DNA of 64,000 nt, taken from contig NW_024881278.1 of NCBI RefSeq assembly GCF_018691265.1, forward strand, positions 4,664,001 to 4,728,000, in the 5' to 3' direction. Source of the stretch: Tyto alba (lineage: Eukaryota; Chordata; Aves; Strigiformes; Tytonidae). A program made the translations under genes and the position numbers. Positions 11,691 through 23,227 of the stretch are shown here, piece by piece. Numbering within the stretch: the first letter of the stretch is position 1; each line of letters starts with the position of its first letter. The notes beneath the pieces are model-generated. The model was not told the DNA's origin and did not search any database. It saw nothing but the letters and a program-made list of their open reading frames with translations.

Positions 11691-14529
11691 ACAGCTAATG
11701 GAAAGCACCCTGCAATCTTCAGCGTGCTGTTGATCAGGCCTTAATACCACATTTAATTCAACCCCGTAAAGATACGTTTTGATTCAAACTCCTAATGAAA
11801 TACAGGCCCCACATTTGAGTATTAATGTAAGGTAATAATGCACATATAAATGTACATAAATACATTTATTACTTTAATATTTTACAGACGTCTCCCTTAT
11901 GTAAATATACATTGGATGTTCTCATGCAGTTTATTCACGGCAGGTTATTCCACACGCAGCTCCATGCAGTGCCTGCTGGTAACATTCACTACTTCTGCTA
12001 ACAATTCATGAACCGAACAACTATCTGCATATTCTCCTTCAGGCTGCTAACAAGGTCCTCTAGTGCTCATTCTTCTGTTATTACCACACAGCCAGTTCCC
12101 TTTAGACTTAATAAAAAAAAAAAAAAATACTGATCTGGGAGAAAATAAAAGCCATATGGGACAGCTCTGCTGCTGGCATGGATCATCCTAACTCCACTGC
12201 AGTCAGTGGGCCTGATCTTGACATTGTGTAAATGGTCACAGTGCCAATGAAACCAAAGCTCTTCTCCAGGGTCCAACCTACCAACACCCTACTTCCCTGC
12301 TCAAACTCCCTTTTTTTTTTAATGGAATATCAAGAACTAGAATCCATCCAGTGCTCTGGGCTAGTAATTATGGTTATTAGCACAAGACTGTGGTCATCTT
12401 AGAACAAACTTCTATTTGCAACTGCTTTTGTAAACACATCCTTGGAAGACCAGCTCTTCTCTCTTGCTTTTTAGCTAGATGAGAATTGTCTATTCTAAGC
12501 CACATTTGCTCCAGCAGTAACAAATAGAGACAGAGATCTGCAGCTCTCTTGGACACCTGTGTCAAGATGGTTTCTCCCATTCCGGGTAAATAGCTCAGTA
12601 CTCAAATCTCCTTTTCATCACTTCCTACATGATTGCTACACGCTTTGTCGTTTGTCTTTAAGGCTCTCCACGGGCAGACCTGTTGTCCACTTCTGCTGGA
12701 GAATGGTTTATATTAGTGACTCCCTGTGTATTAGGGTGGTAGACGGTGCTTTAACTTGTCATAGGCTGCTGTTTCAGAAAGCTTAATAAATTCAACTGAA
12801 CAACAGTCTAAAAAAGGAAATAAAAGATTTAACAGCCTGGTGTCTCTACCCCCTTATGCTTTCTAAGAAAGACAAAATAAAAAACAAACAAGCAGTGGCC
12901 CAAACTGGAGTGTACACGTAGCTCTCCCCAAGAATGCTTCCCCATTAACTCACTGCTCGTCTGTGTTACCTATGAACCAACGTGGTTTCAATTTAGCTTC
13001 TTATTAATCTTGCACATTTCTTTCAACTGCTATTTTAAAAATAGAAACTTCATGTTGAACATTTTAATAGCATTAAGTTTCAAAGGCAACAAGCTGCTGT
13101 ACTGATTTTTTTTCCAAAAACTTTATTGCCAGATGTAAGTACGTGTGGTTATTGATATTCTTTGTTTTCCCACAGGTTTCTCTTTTCCTTATTAAACAAC
13201 ATATCTGTAGTTAAGTAGCTCCATGAAAGCTGAGTGAGGTCCATGAGAAATCACTAGTTACCAGCCCACAAATCCATCTCACCTAACTTCAGGCACTTGA
13301 CTAAATTGCTTGAATTAGGAGTTTACCTACACTGAACTCCCCCTACAGTCAGCAGGCATGACTACAGGACCGTGAAGACTAGGTACTTGCATCCCATCTA
13401 AATTTCTGAATTGCTTTCTGGAAGTAACTGGTTTTTCTTCACTGATTACAGAGGGCTCTCTGGGCCACAGAGGTATTAAGTCTCCAACTTAAACAATTAA
13501 CCAAGAATCTAATGTGAACAGGGAGGAATCCAGACTCCCGGATCCTTGGCAGTATCAGTAAACAAGAAGAGGACCTACCAGGAGTACATTTTAATTTCCA
13601 GCCCGTGTATATAATTTTATATAAAGATAAAGCCTATACCACACTGTTCTAGTAGACTTCCTCATCTAATGACAGTTTCAGTGGACCTTGGGTAAGATCA
13701 AAAGCCAAATACAGCCGACATAAATGCAACTAAAGATTTGGTAGGTTTTAGTGCACATCAGCTTTGTGTCCAGCTCTGCTCAGCCTTCTCCCTCTCTCAC
13801 AGAGAGAACCTCACAAAAGCACACCACAGAAGCCACTGATTTCATAAGGAACAGGATTGAATTCTTCATGAGTGGAGACAAGTCTGCTAAGAAAAATGGG
13901 TATTAGCTCACACGGGGAAATACAGGAATGTAAAATAACTAGTGAATTCCCACCCATCATTTTTGCAGTCTGGGGAGACAGATAGTACTGACCCTGGGGA
14001 ACTACAGAAAACCTTCACATACAGCTGTTAAACACCAACTGGGTGATCAGTGATCACACTAATTATAACATTTTATTAGCAGTTGAAGAGATTCCTTCCC
14101 ACCCACATCTGATAGCTGCGTATCTCTTCAAAGAGTCTGCAGGCACACAAACAGTGGATTCGGCATCCAGCACAGCTTCTTCCACCAGCAATAGCTCTGC
14201 TCCAAGGCTCTGGCCCTTCCCCCACCACCTCCAATAACTCATTCCCACCACCCTGCCAGGCGTTTCCGTTCCTTCCCTTGTGCTAAATGCCAAATCAGCT
14301 GTTTATGTAGCTGGGCTCTGAGGGAGCAGAAATTTCCAGTGGGGAGATGGGAGCAATAACCTGGGTTTCTATCAGCGTTTTCAAACAGTTGCCAGGGGTC
14401 CTTACAAGGTAAAATAAACCACCCTAATCTCAAACTGCACAGCTTCACTAATACACAACAGGGACAGGTGAAGGGAGCATTAAAAGACAGAACTATTCTT
14501 TCTAGTGGATAGCAGAAGAGCACCAAATG
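11691..14529. other. non-coding sequence with weak palindromic relics
   Basis: No gene is recognised. CACTGCAGTCAGTGGGCCTG near 12197 and GACAGTTTCAGTGGACCTTG near 13671 resemble fragments of the palindromic MITE-like family, but one arm is poor in each, so neither is called separately. A15 lies at 12113-12127. Confidence 0.45.
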
Positions 14530-14599
14530 GGACTGATCCAAAGCCTGCTGGAAATCAGTAAGTGGACTCCCACTGACTTCAGTGAGCACTGGATCTGCT
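14530..14599. repeat. palindromic MITE-like element, copy 3
   Basis: The left arm contains GACTGATCCAAAGCCTGCTG and the right arm CCCACTGACTTCAGTGAGCA followed by CTGGATCTG. These correspond to the amniote palindrome GATCCAAAGCCC...GAAGTCAATGG / CCATTGACTTCA...GGGCTTTGGATC. The central GTAAGTGGACTCC matches the usual spacer loosely. Two arms and spacer are all recognisable, which makes this one of the better copies. It ends about 58 bp before a SINE. Confidence 0.65.
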
Positions 14600-14656
14600 C
14601 TACAAAGCCAGCCAGCTGCAAAAGCTGCGAGAGTCAAAGGAAAATATGCTACGAAG

Positions 14657-14800
14657 GAATGGTGGCCTTGTGGTTGAGGTACTGGAGTGGTTTCAAGAGA
14701 CTTGTATTCAGTATTCAGCTCTACCATTCCCGATCCTGTGCAAATCACTTCATTTCTCTGCACATCAGCTTCCCTTTCGTAAGTCTAGGTAGGTAACCTA
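14657..14800 (+). repeat. near-complete tRNA-derived SINE (MIR-like)
   Basis: The whole order of a MIR-type SINE is visible. An A-box-like GTGGCCTTGTGGTT is at about 14662, then TACTGGAGTGG and a decayed B-box segment (GTATTCAGTATTCAGCTC). Next come CCTGTGCAAATCACTTCATT, TCTCTGCACATCAGCTTCCC and a TAGGTAGGTAACCT stretch. These match the remembered consensus GTGGCCTAGTGGTTAGAGCA...TGTGACCTTGGGCAAGTCAC...CTCAGTTTCCCC. It is an inert fossil and not a functional tRNA gene. The 174-codon minus-strand frame at 14239-14763 overlaps it and is therefore not credible as a gene. Confidence 0.8.
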
Positions 14801-17790
14801 ATGAACTCAAGTGTGGAGAGATTCAGGGATGTCTGAGACGGGAGACAAATGCACAGAGACACTTAAGAGCACCATCTCAGGGGGTGTAACTCTTCCTCTA
14901 CCCCTCTACAGGCCCAGTAAGGTCTGCTACCCCCACAACAGAGTACAAAGGTGAATGTCGAGCGAGTATCCTCATTTATTTCAAGCTTGCCGAGCACACC
15001 TGGAAGCTGTGCCTACAGCTTTTGTCCACATAGCCTTACCCAGCTGGCTGGACGCTGAGATGTGTGGTGAACGCACCACAGAGCTCAGTGCAGGGTAGCC
15101 AGATCTTGGTATCACGCACTGAGCTCCAAGTTCCTGTATCTGTATTAATAATAATAATAATCAATGCCCACGTAAAGATAGTTTGAGCATGTTTACGTGA
15201 GCTGCAGCCCCCAGCAGCGCAGACATAGCTGTGTGACTCCAATGTGGCCAAGCAGATAGGCATTTATTTATCTCTTGAATACGTGAACAGACCTATAAAA
15301 GCCAAGGTAACACAAACACAATTGCACTCCTGGACTGCAGGCCTGGGAGAGGTAAGCTATGTTTTCGTGGAGATTCAAGGGAGCCTGTCAGTCTTAACAT
15401 TATTATTTACGCACTTGCTCAGAATATCCTCCTACCAACAGCTGGGGCTTCTGGCAGCCAAATGCAAACCATCTATTGTAATATTACTCTTCTGTTGTAG
15501 GAAATAAACTCTTCCAAGCCGAAGAAATTCTTTAAAAAATAATCCAAGCAAAGGCACAGATTAAGTCCCAGAAATTAAATACTGAAATAATTTTTACAGC
15601 ACAGAAAGATCAAACTGCAAACAAGCTGCAAAAGCCATTACTAATTTAACATTCCATTATTCCTTTTTTCCAAAGTGTGATTCTTTTCTTCAAGCCAAGC
15701 ATACTTTGCTGGGACCAAACCTTCACATTAGATTTCCTGTGCTGTGGACTTGATGAGATAAAGCAGTTACTTAAGACCAACAAATCACTTCATGAAAGAA
15801 GCCCGTTCGTAAATATTCTCAACAGCAATTAACGTCCTGGCGTAAGGAACTCATTTTGTGCTGCATTCCTCACTCAGGCAAGACCTCCCCTCTAACGTCA
15901 TGACTGCAGGAGAGGGTCTTAATTTTGAAGGAAAGAAAGAAGCCATCCTGGCTCTCGCCACTGCCATGTTAGCTGTTTCGGTTCTTCCAGGCAGGAAAAA
16001 GCAGCCAAAAGGTTGGACGGAGCTGCTCCCCCTCAGTTCTCAAGCCGTGTGAAAAATGGACCATCCAATGGTTTTCCAGCTGTCTCCCAGGACTCTGGGG
16101 AACCAGGATAACTTACAGTATTTCTCCCCGGCAGAGTGAACAGTACTGCTGGTGTCACCCCGGATCCGGGCTGCTCTGGGTGCATTTACTCATCTTTGCA
16201 GTACCAGCAGCTTATGATAAAGGTATTCTCATTCCTCATAGGTGGAGAAAGTAGAAAGTCTAGTTAAAAAAATGGAAATGGAAAAGGGTTTTTTCACATC
16301 CCTTCGCCTCCTGTAAGGGCCTGTGCAGGGAATGTAACAGTACACTGACTGGTAGTACATTAGTCAGCTCCAATGCGTCTCTCAAGGCTGTACAAAATCC
16401 CAGAGTCAGTGTGGTCCCTGGTGAAGAAAGGTCTAAAGCAGAAACTCAAGATGTATTAGAGAAGGTTACTTCGAGGGTTTTGTCTGCAGATACTAAACAA
16501 ATATATTCCATTCAGATGCAGCCTAATTCTGTTTCGACAAAAATACACAAGCATCGTTTTGGAATTGTTACATTAAAAGACATTATGTAATATTCTTCAA
16601 AAAAAACCTAGCTTTAGTCCAGCTCTCGTTGAAATAAGCATTCTCATTTTGTTTGAGTAACCCAGTATTACAATGCACTAAAAATTACAATATGCTAGAA
16701 TAGAAAATGAACAAAGCATCAGGATTCAGCAATTTATTTCAAGCCAGCATCAGCTTACCCGTTAAATTATTTCTGAATACTTTATGGGGCTCTAACCTTA
16801 CAAACAAATCTATGAATAATCATAAAGGTGCAATTCTCTAAGATGTTTCCATCTTTGAAAAGACCCTCCATTTCTGTAGGGAAAATCATCTCCTTGCCAT
16901 TCAGAAGAACGAGCTAAATAAATGTGAGTATATGAACTGATTATAAAAAGCCTACTGAACTGGAGCAACAATAATGCCTCAGTCTCGAAAACATAGAAAG
17001 TAAATGCAATTTTACATTAAAGATCTGAAAACAAACTCAAGGCTAATATTTTCAGGGGAAAAAAAAAACTTTGATCTCTTTTTCTTTCCGGGGGGAAGCC
17101 AATATCAACATGAGTGATTTTGTACTATATTCAGGAGTCTTTATGTGGGTTAATAATGTTAAAGTTATTCCACTGCTTTTTCAAACTTTTCTGGAATCAG
17201 CTCCTTGGTGAAACAGGGCCCTATTGAAGACTCTTGAATTTGCATAGCATGTGCAAGACATTTAGATTTATATTCCGTGTTAGGCTTGTGTGTTTAGAGT
17301 TTACCCAGGCATATGCAATTCATTGGCTGTATTGTTATCTTCACAATGAACAAGCACACTCACTTCATCTGCAAGAAATACAGCTTTAAATGTAGAAAAT
17401 TAAATTTCCATGAGAAAATGTGTTCCATGAAAATTTCCATCAGCAAAGGCTTAGGCTCAAGCATACTGAGGTCGAAATACTTTGATTTGAGCCTACCTGG
17501 GTACTGTGTGACTTACATGGCAAAACCATAAAAACATTTGAAAATTACTACTTTGAAAGCACTCCTGTAATGACAATTACTCACATTATAGTTCTTTCTC
17601 TAAAAGCCTTCGGCTGTCATGATCCCGTTGTGTTCAGTGATGAATTTGCCCACAGAAACTGGCAGATTCCGCCTTGAAGACTTTACAAATTCAATAGGAA
17701 CAGGAATCATAATTGTCTTGAAAACACAGAATGGTGACCTTAGTGATAAAAAACTGAACCCACGGAAATACAGAAACCAGTCACCACAGA
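14801..17790. other. non-coding sequence, no gene recognised
   Basis: Contains a (TAA)n microsatellite at 15144-15161 and otherwise unique sequence. A TATA-like CCTATAAAAG near 15292 has no accompanying promoter evidence. Sequence from 16480 to 17110 is AT-rich and featureless. Confidence 0.5.
15144..15161. repeat. (TAA)n microsatellite
   Basis: Six TAA units in a row. Short and probably of little consequence. Confidence 0.85.
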
Positions 17791-17810
17791 AATGAGCTAG
17801 CCGCTCAGTT

Positions 17811-17884
17811 TCCCCTCGGATCGGATCCTGAGCCCCGGGAGCACAACGCGGTGAGTTTTGCAAACAATCGTGTGCAGCAGCAGC
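17811..17884. other. small CpG cluster with a strong splice-donor-like site
   Basis: Eight CpGs lie within about 75 bp in an otherwise CpG-poor region, and the cluster contains AACGCG/GTGAGT with GT at 17851, close to the ideal 5' splice site. No convincing upstream acceptor, promoter or open frame accompanies it on the plus strand. It may be a chance match or the end of an unrecognised non-coding exon. Confidence 0.25.
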
Positions 17885-18018
17885 GCACTTCACAGTGGCT
17901 GTATGGCAGGGCTTCCCCAGAAATTTTAGTGCTGAACACAAAAGTCATCTAAAGAAATGTGTAGTCAGTGGGTTTGGCTAGACATTTGTGAGACACCATA
18001 GTTCATTTCACACTTGCT

Positions 18019-18049
18019 GACACCACCGGAGTTTGCTGGGGGTGGTGTC
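18019..18049. repeat. perfect 9-bp inverted repeat with 13-nt loop
   Basis: GACACCACC at 18019-18027 pairs exactly with GGTGGTGTC at 18041-18049. It lies about 55 bp before the CR1 fragment and is not part of the CR1 consensus that I remember. Confidence 0.6.
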
Positions 18050-18105
18050 CAAAGTGACACGCTGGCGTTACCTTATGTGGTTTTCCAGTCTTCATACTAA
18101 GTAGG

Positions 18106-18216
18106 AATTTTGGGACAGGTTGGATGGGACTTTGAGTAACCTGTCCATGGCAGGGGGGTTGGAACTGGATGATCTTTGAGGTCCCTTCCAACACAAACCA
18201 TTCTCTGATTCTATGA
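18106..18216 (+). mobile_element. CR1 LINE 3' end, 5'-truncated, internally deleted
   Basis: GACAGGTTGGATGGGACTTT, then CCATGGCAGGGGGGTTGGAA, CTGGATGATCTTTGAGGTCC and CTTCCAACACAAACCATTCT, ending in two 8-bp units TTCTCTGA and TTCTATGA, is the textbook 3' end of a sauropsid CR1 retrotransposon. The usual stretch between the TTTGAGCAACC and GCCCATGGCAGG segments is shortened by roughly 20 bp, so this copy has an internal deletion. Only the 3' untranslated tail remains, with no reverse transcriptase coding. Typical 5' truncation makes it inert. This is the youngest-looking transposon relic in the window. Confidence 0.93.
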
Positions 18217-20847
18217 CAGGGACAGGACAAAGTCGCTGGCACAATTAAAGCACCGTCCCATGGCAGATGACTAGAAGAGTTTGGTTGTTATGGATGACAA
18301 TGAAAGGCAGAGGGAGCGTAGCTGCTGTCATCATGTATGTCAAAGGGATGCACAGCAGAAAGGAGATCCAGGCAAGCTAAAGAACAGCTCTGGCTCAAGA
18401 ACAAAGCAGCATCTACAGCCATGAATTAATTTGGGGGAAAAAAATTAGAAGGTGAGTCACTAGAAAAGCATGCCAAGGGGAGCTGTGAGGACAAAGAAAT
18501 CTGACAATTGCTGATTGAGGTTTGAAAATTTTATGGAAATGATTTTATAGTGCAGAGCCCATGATAGCAGAAGGCTGGATTTATGTCTCAGCAGGTCTCA
18601 TCTACTTCTTCTGTTCCCAGTTTCCTTCCCAAAACCCTGATCCTGCACCATTACATTGAACGAAAGATTTGCCAACAGGATCAGCCCAACTACTGCAGAA
18701 CACGTGTGCTTTCTGCAGGGCAAGAGAAAGGAATTCATGGATCATAAAGGACTGACTACTGTATGCTTTTCATTTTCATTTCTTTCATTAAGAACTTAAT
18801 ATTTGTTTTCTTACTGTTTCATTAAACCATAAAACTTTCCTTCAGGGCATTGGCCTTTTCTTCTCAAAGAGGTGGCTAATTTGGTTGTGGAGCTGGTGGT
18901 CCAGAGGAGAATAAAATACATCTCTTCAGAAGATACAGGAGATGTGCACTGCAGCGTGCTTTGTAACTGCTTCCGTCTTTACTGAGTTGAATCCACCAAA
19001 TCAGATTAGAAGACCGGATCAAAATGGATATATATGGATATGTATTATGATGGGATATATAACATGGATTTAAAACAAGCGTAATGCATCTGTTCTGAAC
19101 TACTGCCATTTTGGATCCAAGTGAAACCGCTCTTTCTCAGATGAAGCAGTCAGAGATTTTAATACCAGAAGCACTTTGGACATTCAGCTCCCAGTGAGAA
19201 ATCAGGAAGCAGCTTTACCTTCAAAACCACAGTCTCTCATTGATATAAATAATAGTATTAAAGACTTCAGAGGGCTACTTGCTCCTTCATTTAATGCAAA
19301 ATCACTTCAGATCCTTTATTTGCATGTCAGTCACCTGCATCATACTGAGTAGTTCTTCTGTGAATAAAAGACTTTGTAATTATTTTCCAACTATGCAAAA
19401 TAAATTAGAAAGGAGGATATGGGAATAGATATGCCTGCTCTGACCGTTTTGGACTACAGGAGGAGAAGCTGGTAGCTCTGTGTCCAAGGGGGCTGCCACC
19501 ATGTCATTTATCTGCTTATTTTTTAATGTAAAATAGTTCACTGACTTCAGTTCTTAGACGGATGTCAGACAGAGATCTATAAAAAGTTTGGGGTTTTTTT
19601 TAGTCCTAAGGAATGAAGCTAATAACCTGTAGCATGAGTATTCCTCAACCCAACTCGTTCTCTCCCCATTTGCGGAAAGTGGCTACCCCGACATTATCTG
19701 CAGGTGACATCATTATGCAAGTTGCAAAAATAAAATTAAATCCCACAATTATACTATAATGAACCAAAACGCCTGGTTTGCCTTGGCTTAGAGACAGAGG
19801 TCACCGGCAAAGCATAACTACAGGCACCTAATAAAGAATATACAAAATATCACCATCGCTCCCACATCACAAAATCTGGTGACTGTCTCAGCTATGACTA
19901 ACAGCTTACTATAAATTTGATGTCATATCACTGAAGCGTGTACTAATCTCTTTGGTCTTTCAATAAAAAGTGTGTATGCCAATCCTGAAACATATTCTGT
20001 TTTCCTCCAGATCATTAATGAAGAAATCATACATACCTAGGCATCCTGACATATGGCTTCCTGCTATCAATCCAAAAGGAGACATAGTCATGCAAAAATT
20101 GTATTTTTCCACTAGACCCATTATTTTTTTTGTGATCTGTGCTGCCCTAAACTTTTGTAAATACAGTTTCAACAACTATATCATGAATACACAAAAAACT
20201 TTTTACATAATGAGAAGGACTGGAGTTGCAGAGAGGAAAAGAACTGTAAACAGCAAAGGAGGAAGAGAAATTATAGAATGGGACTCAGAAGGCTGAGAAG
20301 TATTGGAAGAAAATAACTAGAAAGAATACAAGAAATGCATCTAAAACAAAACAACCAGTAATACAGAGTGTTGATGGATATAGGAAATAGCAGCAAAATC
20401 CTATCACTACAGAATCAGTGAGAATTTTCCACTCATTTCATTTGGGTTGGGATTCCTCCTTTAGAAAGCAACAACTCCAAAGTAAACTTAATGTTAATGA
20501 GAAATAAATAAGAAAATGCAGCACAGCAACCTGAACTGCTGTTGAACTGAAAGGAATTACCCTAAAGGGTGGGTTCATTGCTGTAGTCCCAAAAGCAGCA
20601 TTGCTCGGAGCCCTTACAGCAGGAACATGATGCTGCAGTCGGTGTCAGGCTTCTCAGTGAAGACACCTTGACCTGGTTGCAAACGCACACAACACAAGAC
20701 TTAACACCCCGTGCAACAGAAAGAAGGCACTGCTGAAAAAGGCTTGTGTACAAGCAGCACCACACTACTTTAGCCCCATGATGTGAGATTCAGGGACAGA
20801 TGATAACTGTGAACATTAGGTTATATCTATACAAGTAAATTAAGTGT
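18217..20847. other. non-coding sequence around palindrome copy 4
   Basis: No gene is recognised. It includes the palindrome at 18635-18688. The rest is unique AT-rich sequence; the overlapping 108- and 71-codon frames near 20 kb are on opposite strands of the same AT-rich segment and look random. Confidence 0.5.
18635..18688. repeat. palindromic MITE-like element, copy 4
   Basis: CCTGATCCTGCACCATTACA and, after TTGCCAA, CAGGATCAGCCC form the two outer arms. The outer termini are exact complements for the nine bases CTGATCCTG/CAGGATCAG. The inner GAAGTCAATGG part of the consensus is decayed (ATTGAACGAAAG). It matches the GATCCTGC...GCAGGATC subtype. Confidence 0.6.
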
Positions 20848-21112
20848 GCCTGGGAACATTCCTGGGCATGGAGGCCAGCTGGCACGCAATGGCCCAAGCC
20901 TCCGCCAGTAAACACCCTTAACCTTCAAAACAGGGAGGCTGCATGCAAACAGCCGACTGGGGACGGTCCCAGGAACATGCCTGCTGCCAAACCATACTCA
21001 AAAACTACCTGGGGCAGCACCGGTTGGCGCATGCCAAAACCTCGCCAGGGACTGTTCTAACAGTTTACCAGGGCGGGCAGTCACACTCCCGGCCCAGGAA
21101 CATTCCTGCGCG
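20848..21112. repeat. degenerate ~120-bp tandem repeat, GC-rich
   Basis: The box CCNGGAACATTCCTG occurs three times: GGAACATT at 20853, GGAACATG at 20972 and GGAACATT at 21097, spaced 119 and 125 bp. Between the boxes a second shared segment is seen (CAAGCCTCCGCCAG in unit 1, AAAACCTCGCCAG in unit 2). The stretch is GC-rich and bounded by AT-rich flanks. It could be a decayed minisatellite or a fragment of an LTR or other element that I do not recognise. There is no open frame of note. Confidence 0.4.
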
Positions 21113-22818
21113 TTCTTTAATTTATTAGCAGAGATATAGCTAGCTCCCTCCTTCCCCCTCCTTGCCTAGGTGAAGCATTTCTCTTGTGTAGAACATATTT
21201 TAGCAGCCTTTCTCACTGATTCACCCCGTCTCCCACCCCAAACCATCTCCCCTCCTGTTCCCACATGCAAAACGTACATGGGAAGGGCTGGTTAAAGCAA
21301 TGGGAATGGTCCAACTTGAACTGCTGGTGGCTTGCCTGCTCTCTGGTTCACAGAGTGTGCTGAAGGGTATACCCACATCACAGGTAAGGAATGGTTATGC
21401 AGAAGGCTGAGAGCATGGCACGCTTCCAAACCTGTCCCACCTCCTGTCCACACAGGGACCTCTCAGCGCAAAGGTGTCCAGGGATACCTCATGATTTTTT
21501 AAGTCATTTAAGTACTACTAATACTAGGAGCACTCCAAAACACTACCTACCTCATGCTCTTGGAGCTACAGGTGGGCTGGCCCATCAGCCTCACTAGCTG
21601 GACAGCTCTTCAAAAGACAAATGGTCCATGAAGCAAATCTTGAGACTGCTGGCTGCAGACAGAATGCCTGCTTTTCTAACAGCCATTACACCTGGAGGCT
21701 CAAAACCAGTGACACTCAAATCACTTTGCTTGAAAATATATTTTGATTAATAAAAAGAAAAATAATCAATTTTTTTCTCTGATTCACTAGAATAGATACT
21801 AGTATTGGCTTATACAGAAGAGGGCAAGAGCTTGAGTGAGAATCTTATACAAATATGTGTATGTGCACGTGTGCCGATACAAAACCCTCATCAGTTTAAA
21901 TTGCATTTTCTGTTAAGAAGATCGTTTACCTTCTAATAAATCCCAATTAGATCATAAGTCCAAGCCTAGTGAGAATAAATGCGTATTGACAAGTATATTG
22001 AGCGCTGGGAATTCGCAAGACTCCTGCTTGCAGTTAGGGATATGTTGCTACACGTTGCCTGTGTAGGTTAACAATACAAGCAGCACCTAACCTTTCACTG
22101 GTTTGCTGCAATACACCACGGGTTGCTAGAATTCATTGCCAGGAAGTTTTTGGAGAGGAACCCAAGCTGAAATGTGCCGGTGACTCACAGGTGAAAACTA
22201 CCCATTTCAGAGTTGTTCTTGGTGCTTTGAATTTAAAGGAGCCCCTCTCCCTTGCTGAAAGCCTTTGGCCACCTTTGTGTTAGGGATTCCCATCCACCCA
22301 GTCATACAGATGGCCAGCTCGTTCTGCACAGGCTCCCCATATTGCTGCACTGAAGTTTGGCAAAAATCCCTAATGTAAAGACAGAATAACCTCAGTGACC
22401 TAGACCCCAGAGATGACTCTGACATAGATCTGAGATGTGCTAGCTAGACATTCACCTCCTTGTGAAAGACTTGCTAAAATTACCCTAGTTGTCTGCGAGT
22501 GCTGCGGGTTCCCAGTACAGGTGGCCTCCCTAAAGTCTTGCTGCCCTCTTGAGGAGAGACGAACCTACCAGCCCAAAATGGTGCAGAGACCTGGAATCAA
22601 GGCAAGGGTTTGATGTGCTGTCCTGAGTGAGACTGTGCCTTGTGGTCCGTCGTCCCCCCCCCAAGATAAAAATCTCCCCAAGGCCACCTCCGTGATACCA
22701 GCTGAGATTCACCTTACCCTGCAGGAATGTACCCGTTCATATCACCACGAGGCCAAGGGCAGGTGCTACCACTGCAGTTTGGTAATCTGAGAACCACCGT
22801 GCATGTGCTGGTGTGAAA

Positions 22819-22832
22819 CACCACGCGTGGTG
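22819..22832. repeat. perfect 14-bp palindrome CACCACGCGTGGTG
   Basis: An exact palindrome centred on ACGCGT. It is immediately preceded by a small hairpin GGTGT-GAA-ACACC that shares its last bases. The left part GGTGTGAA resembles a T-box half-site. Function unknown. Confidence 0.7.
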
Positions 22833-23007
22833 AAAGAGAGGGGAGGGGCAAATCCAGTGTTTCTGACTCATTCAGGTCTGTATCCTAATTTAACAAGAAG
22901 AATTTGGAAGTTCTTATTGGGTTTTTTTCCTTCTTGCATTCTAATTTTGTGAAGTTTTCTCACAGTTTATGGAAAAGGATGTCAGTTTGGAGTACAACTG
23001 AAAATAG

Positions 23008-23049
23008 ACCATATTTGTTAAAAAACACAACCATATTTGTTAAAAAAAC
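23008..23049. repeat. 22-bp tandem duplication
   Basis: ACCATATTTGTTAAAAAAC at 23008-23026 is repeated from 23030 with one extra A. The near identity suggests a recent slippage duplication. Confidence 0.85.
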
Positions 23050-23154
23050 CTAGGCATTAGGGAACACTGCAGCCTGAGAGCCATCCTTAAGACACCAGCC
23101 TAAGGCTACATTAACTTCAGCAGATACTGTGGAGCGATACAAGAGGATCTAGGG

Positions 23155-23227
23155 AAAAAAAAAAACAAAACAAAACAAAAAAAAACAACTACAACAACAA
23201 AAACAAAAAACAAAAAAAAAAAAAAAA
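23155..23227. repeat. A-rich tract with C interruptions
   Basis: A runs broken by single C residues (CAAAA-type) and ending in about 16 consecutive A. No retrogene body is seen upstream, so it is better seen as a simple A-rich repeat than as a retroposon tail. Confidence 0.9.

Noticed and set aside
12180..12260. Additional palindromic MITE-like copy
   Set aside because: One arm (CACTGCAGTCAGTGGGCCTG) fits but the counter-arm is not convincing; mentioned in the block description only.
14657..14730. Functional tRNA gene
   Set aside because: A- and B-box-like words are those of a decayed SINE head; no cloverleaf can be drawn and the SINE core follows directly.
14239..14763. Longest open frame in the window (174 codons, minus strand)
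   Set aside because: It runs antisense through a SINE and a palindromic element, starts in repeat sequence and shows no recognisable domain.
15288..15305. TATA-box promoter (CCTATAAAAG)
   Set aside because: No initiator, CpG enrichment, exon or transcript evidence nearby; such words are expected by chance in 64 kb.
17200..17245. Palindromic element arm (AGGGCCCTATTGAAGACTCT)
   Set aside because: Single-arm similarity only.
20848..21112. Cluster of p53 response elements
   Set aside because: Only the middle box (GAACATGCCT) fits the RRRCWWGYYY half-site; the other two have CATT cores and there is no paired half-site spacing.
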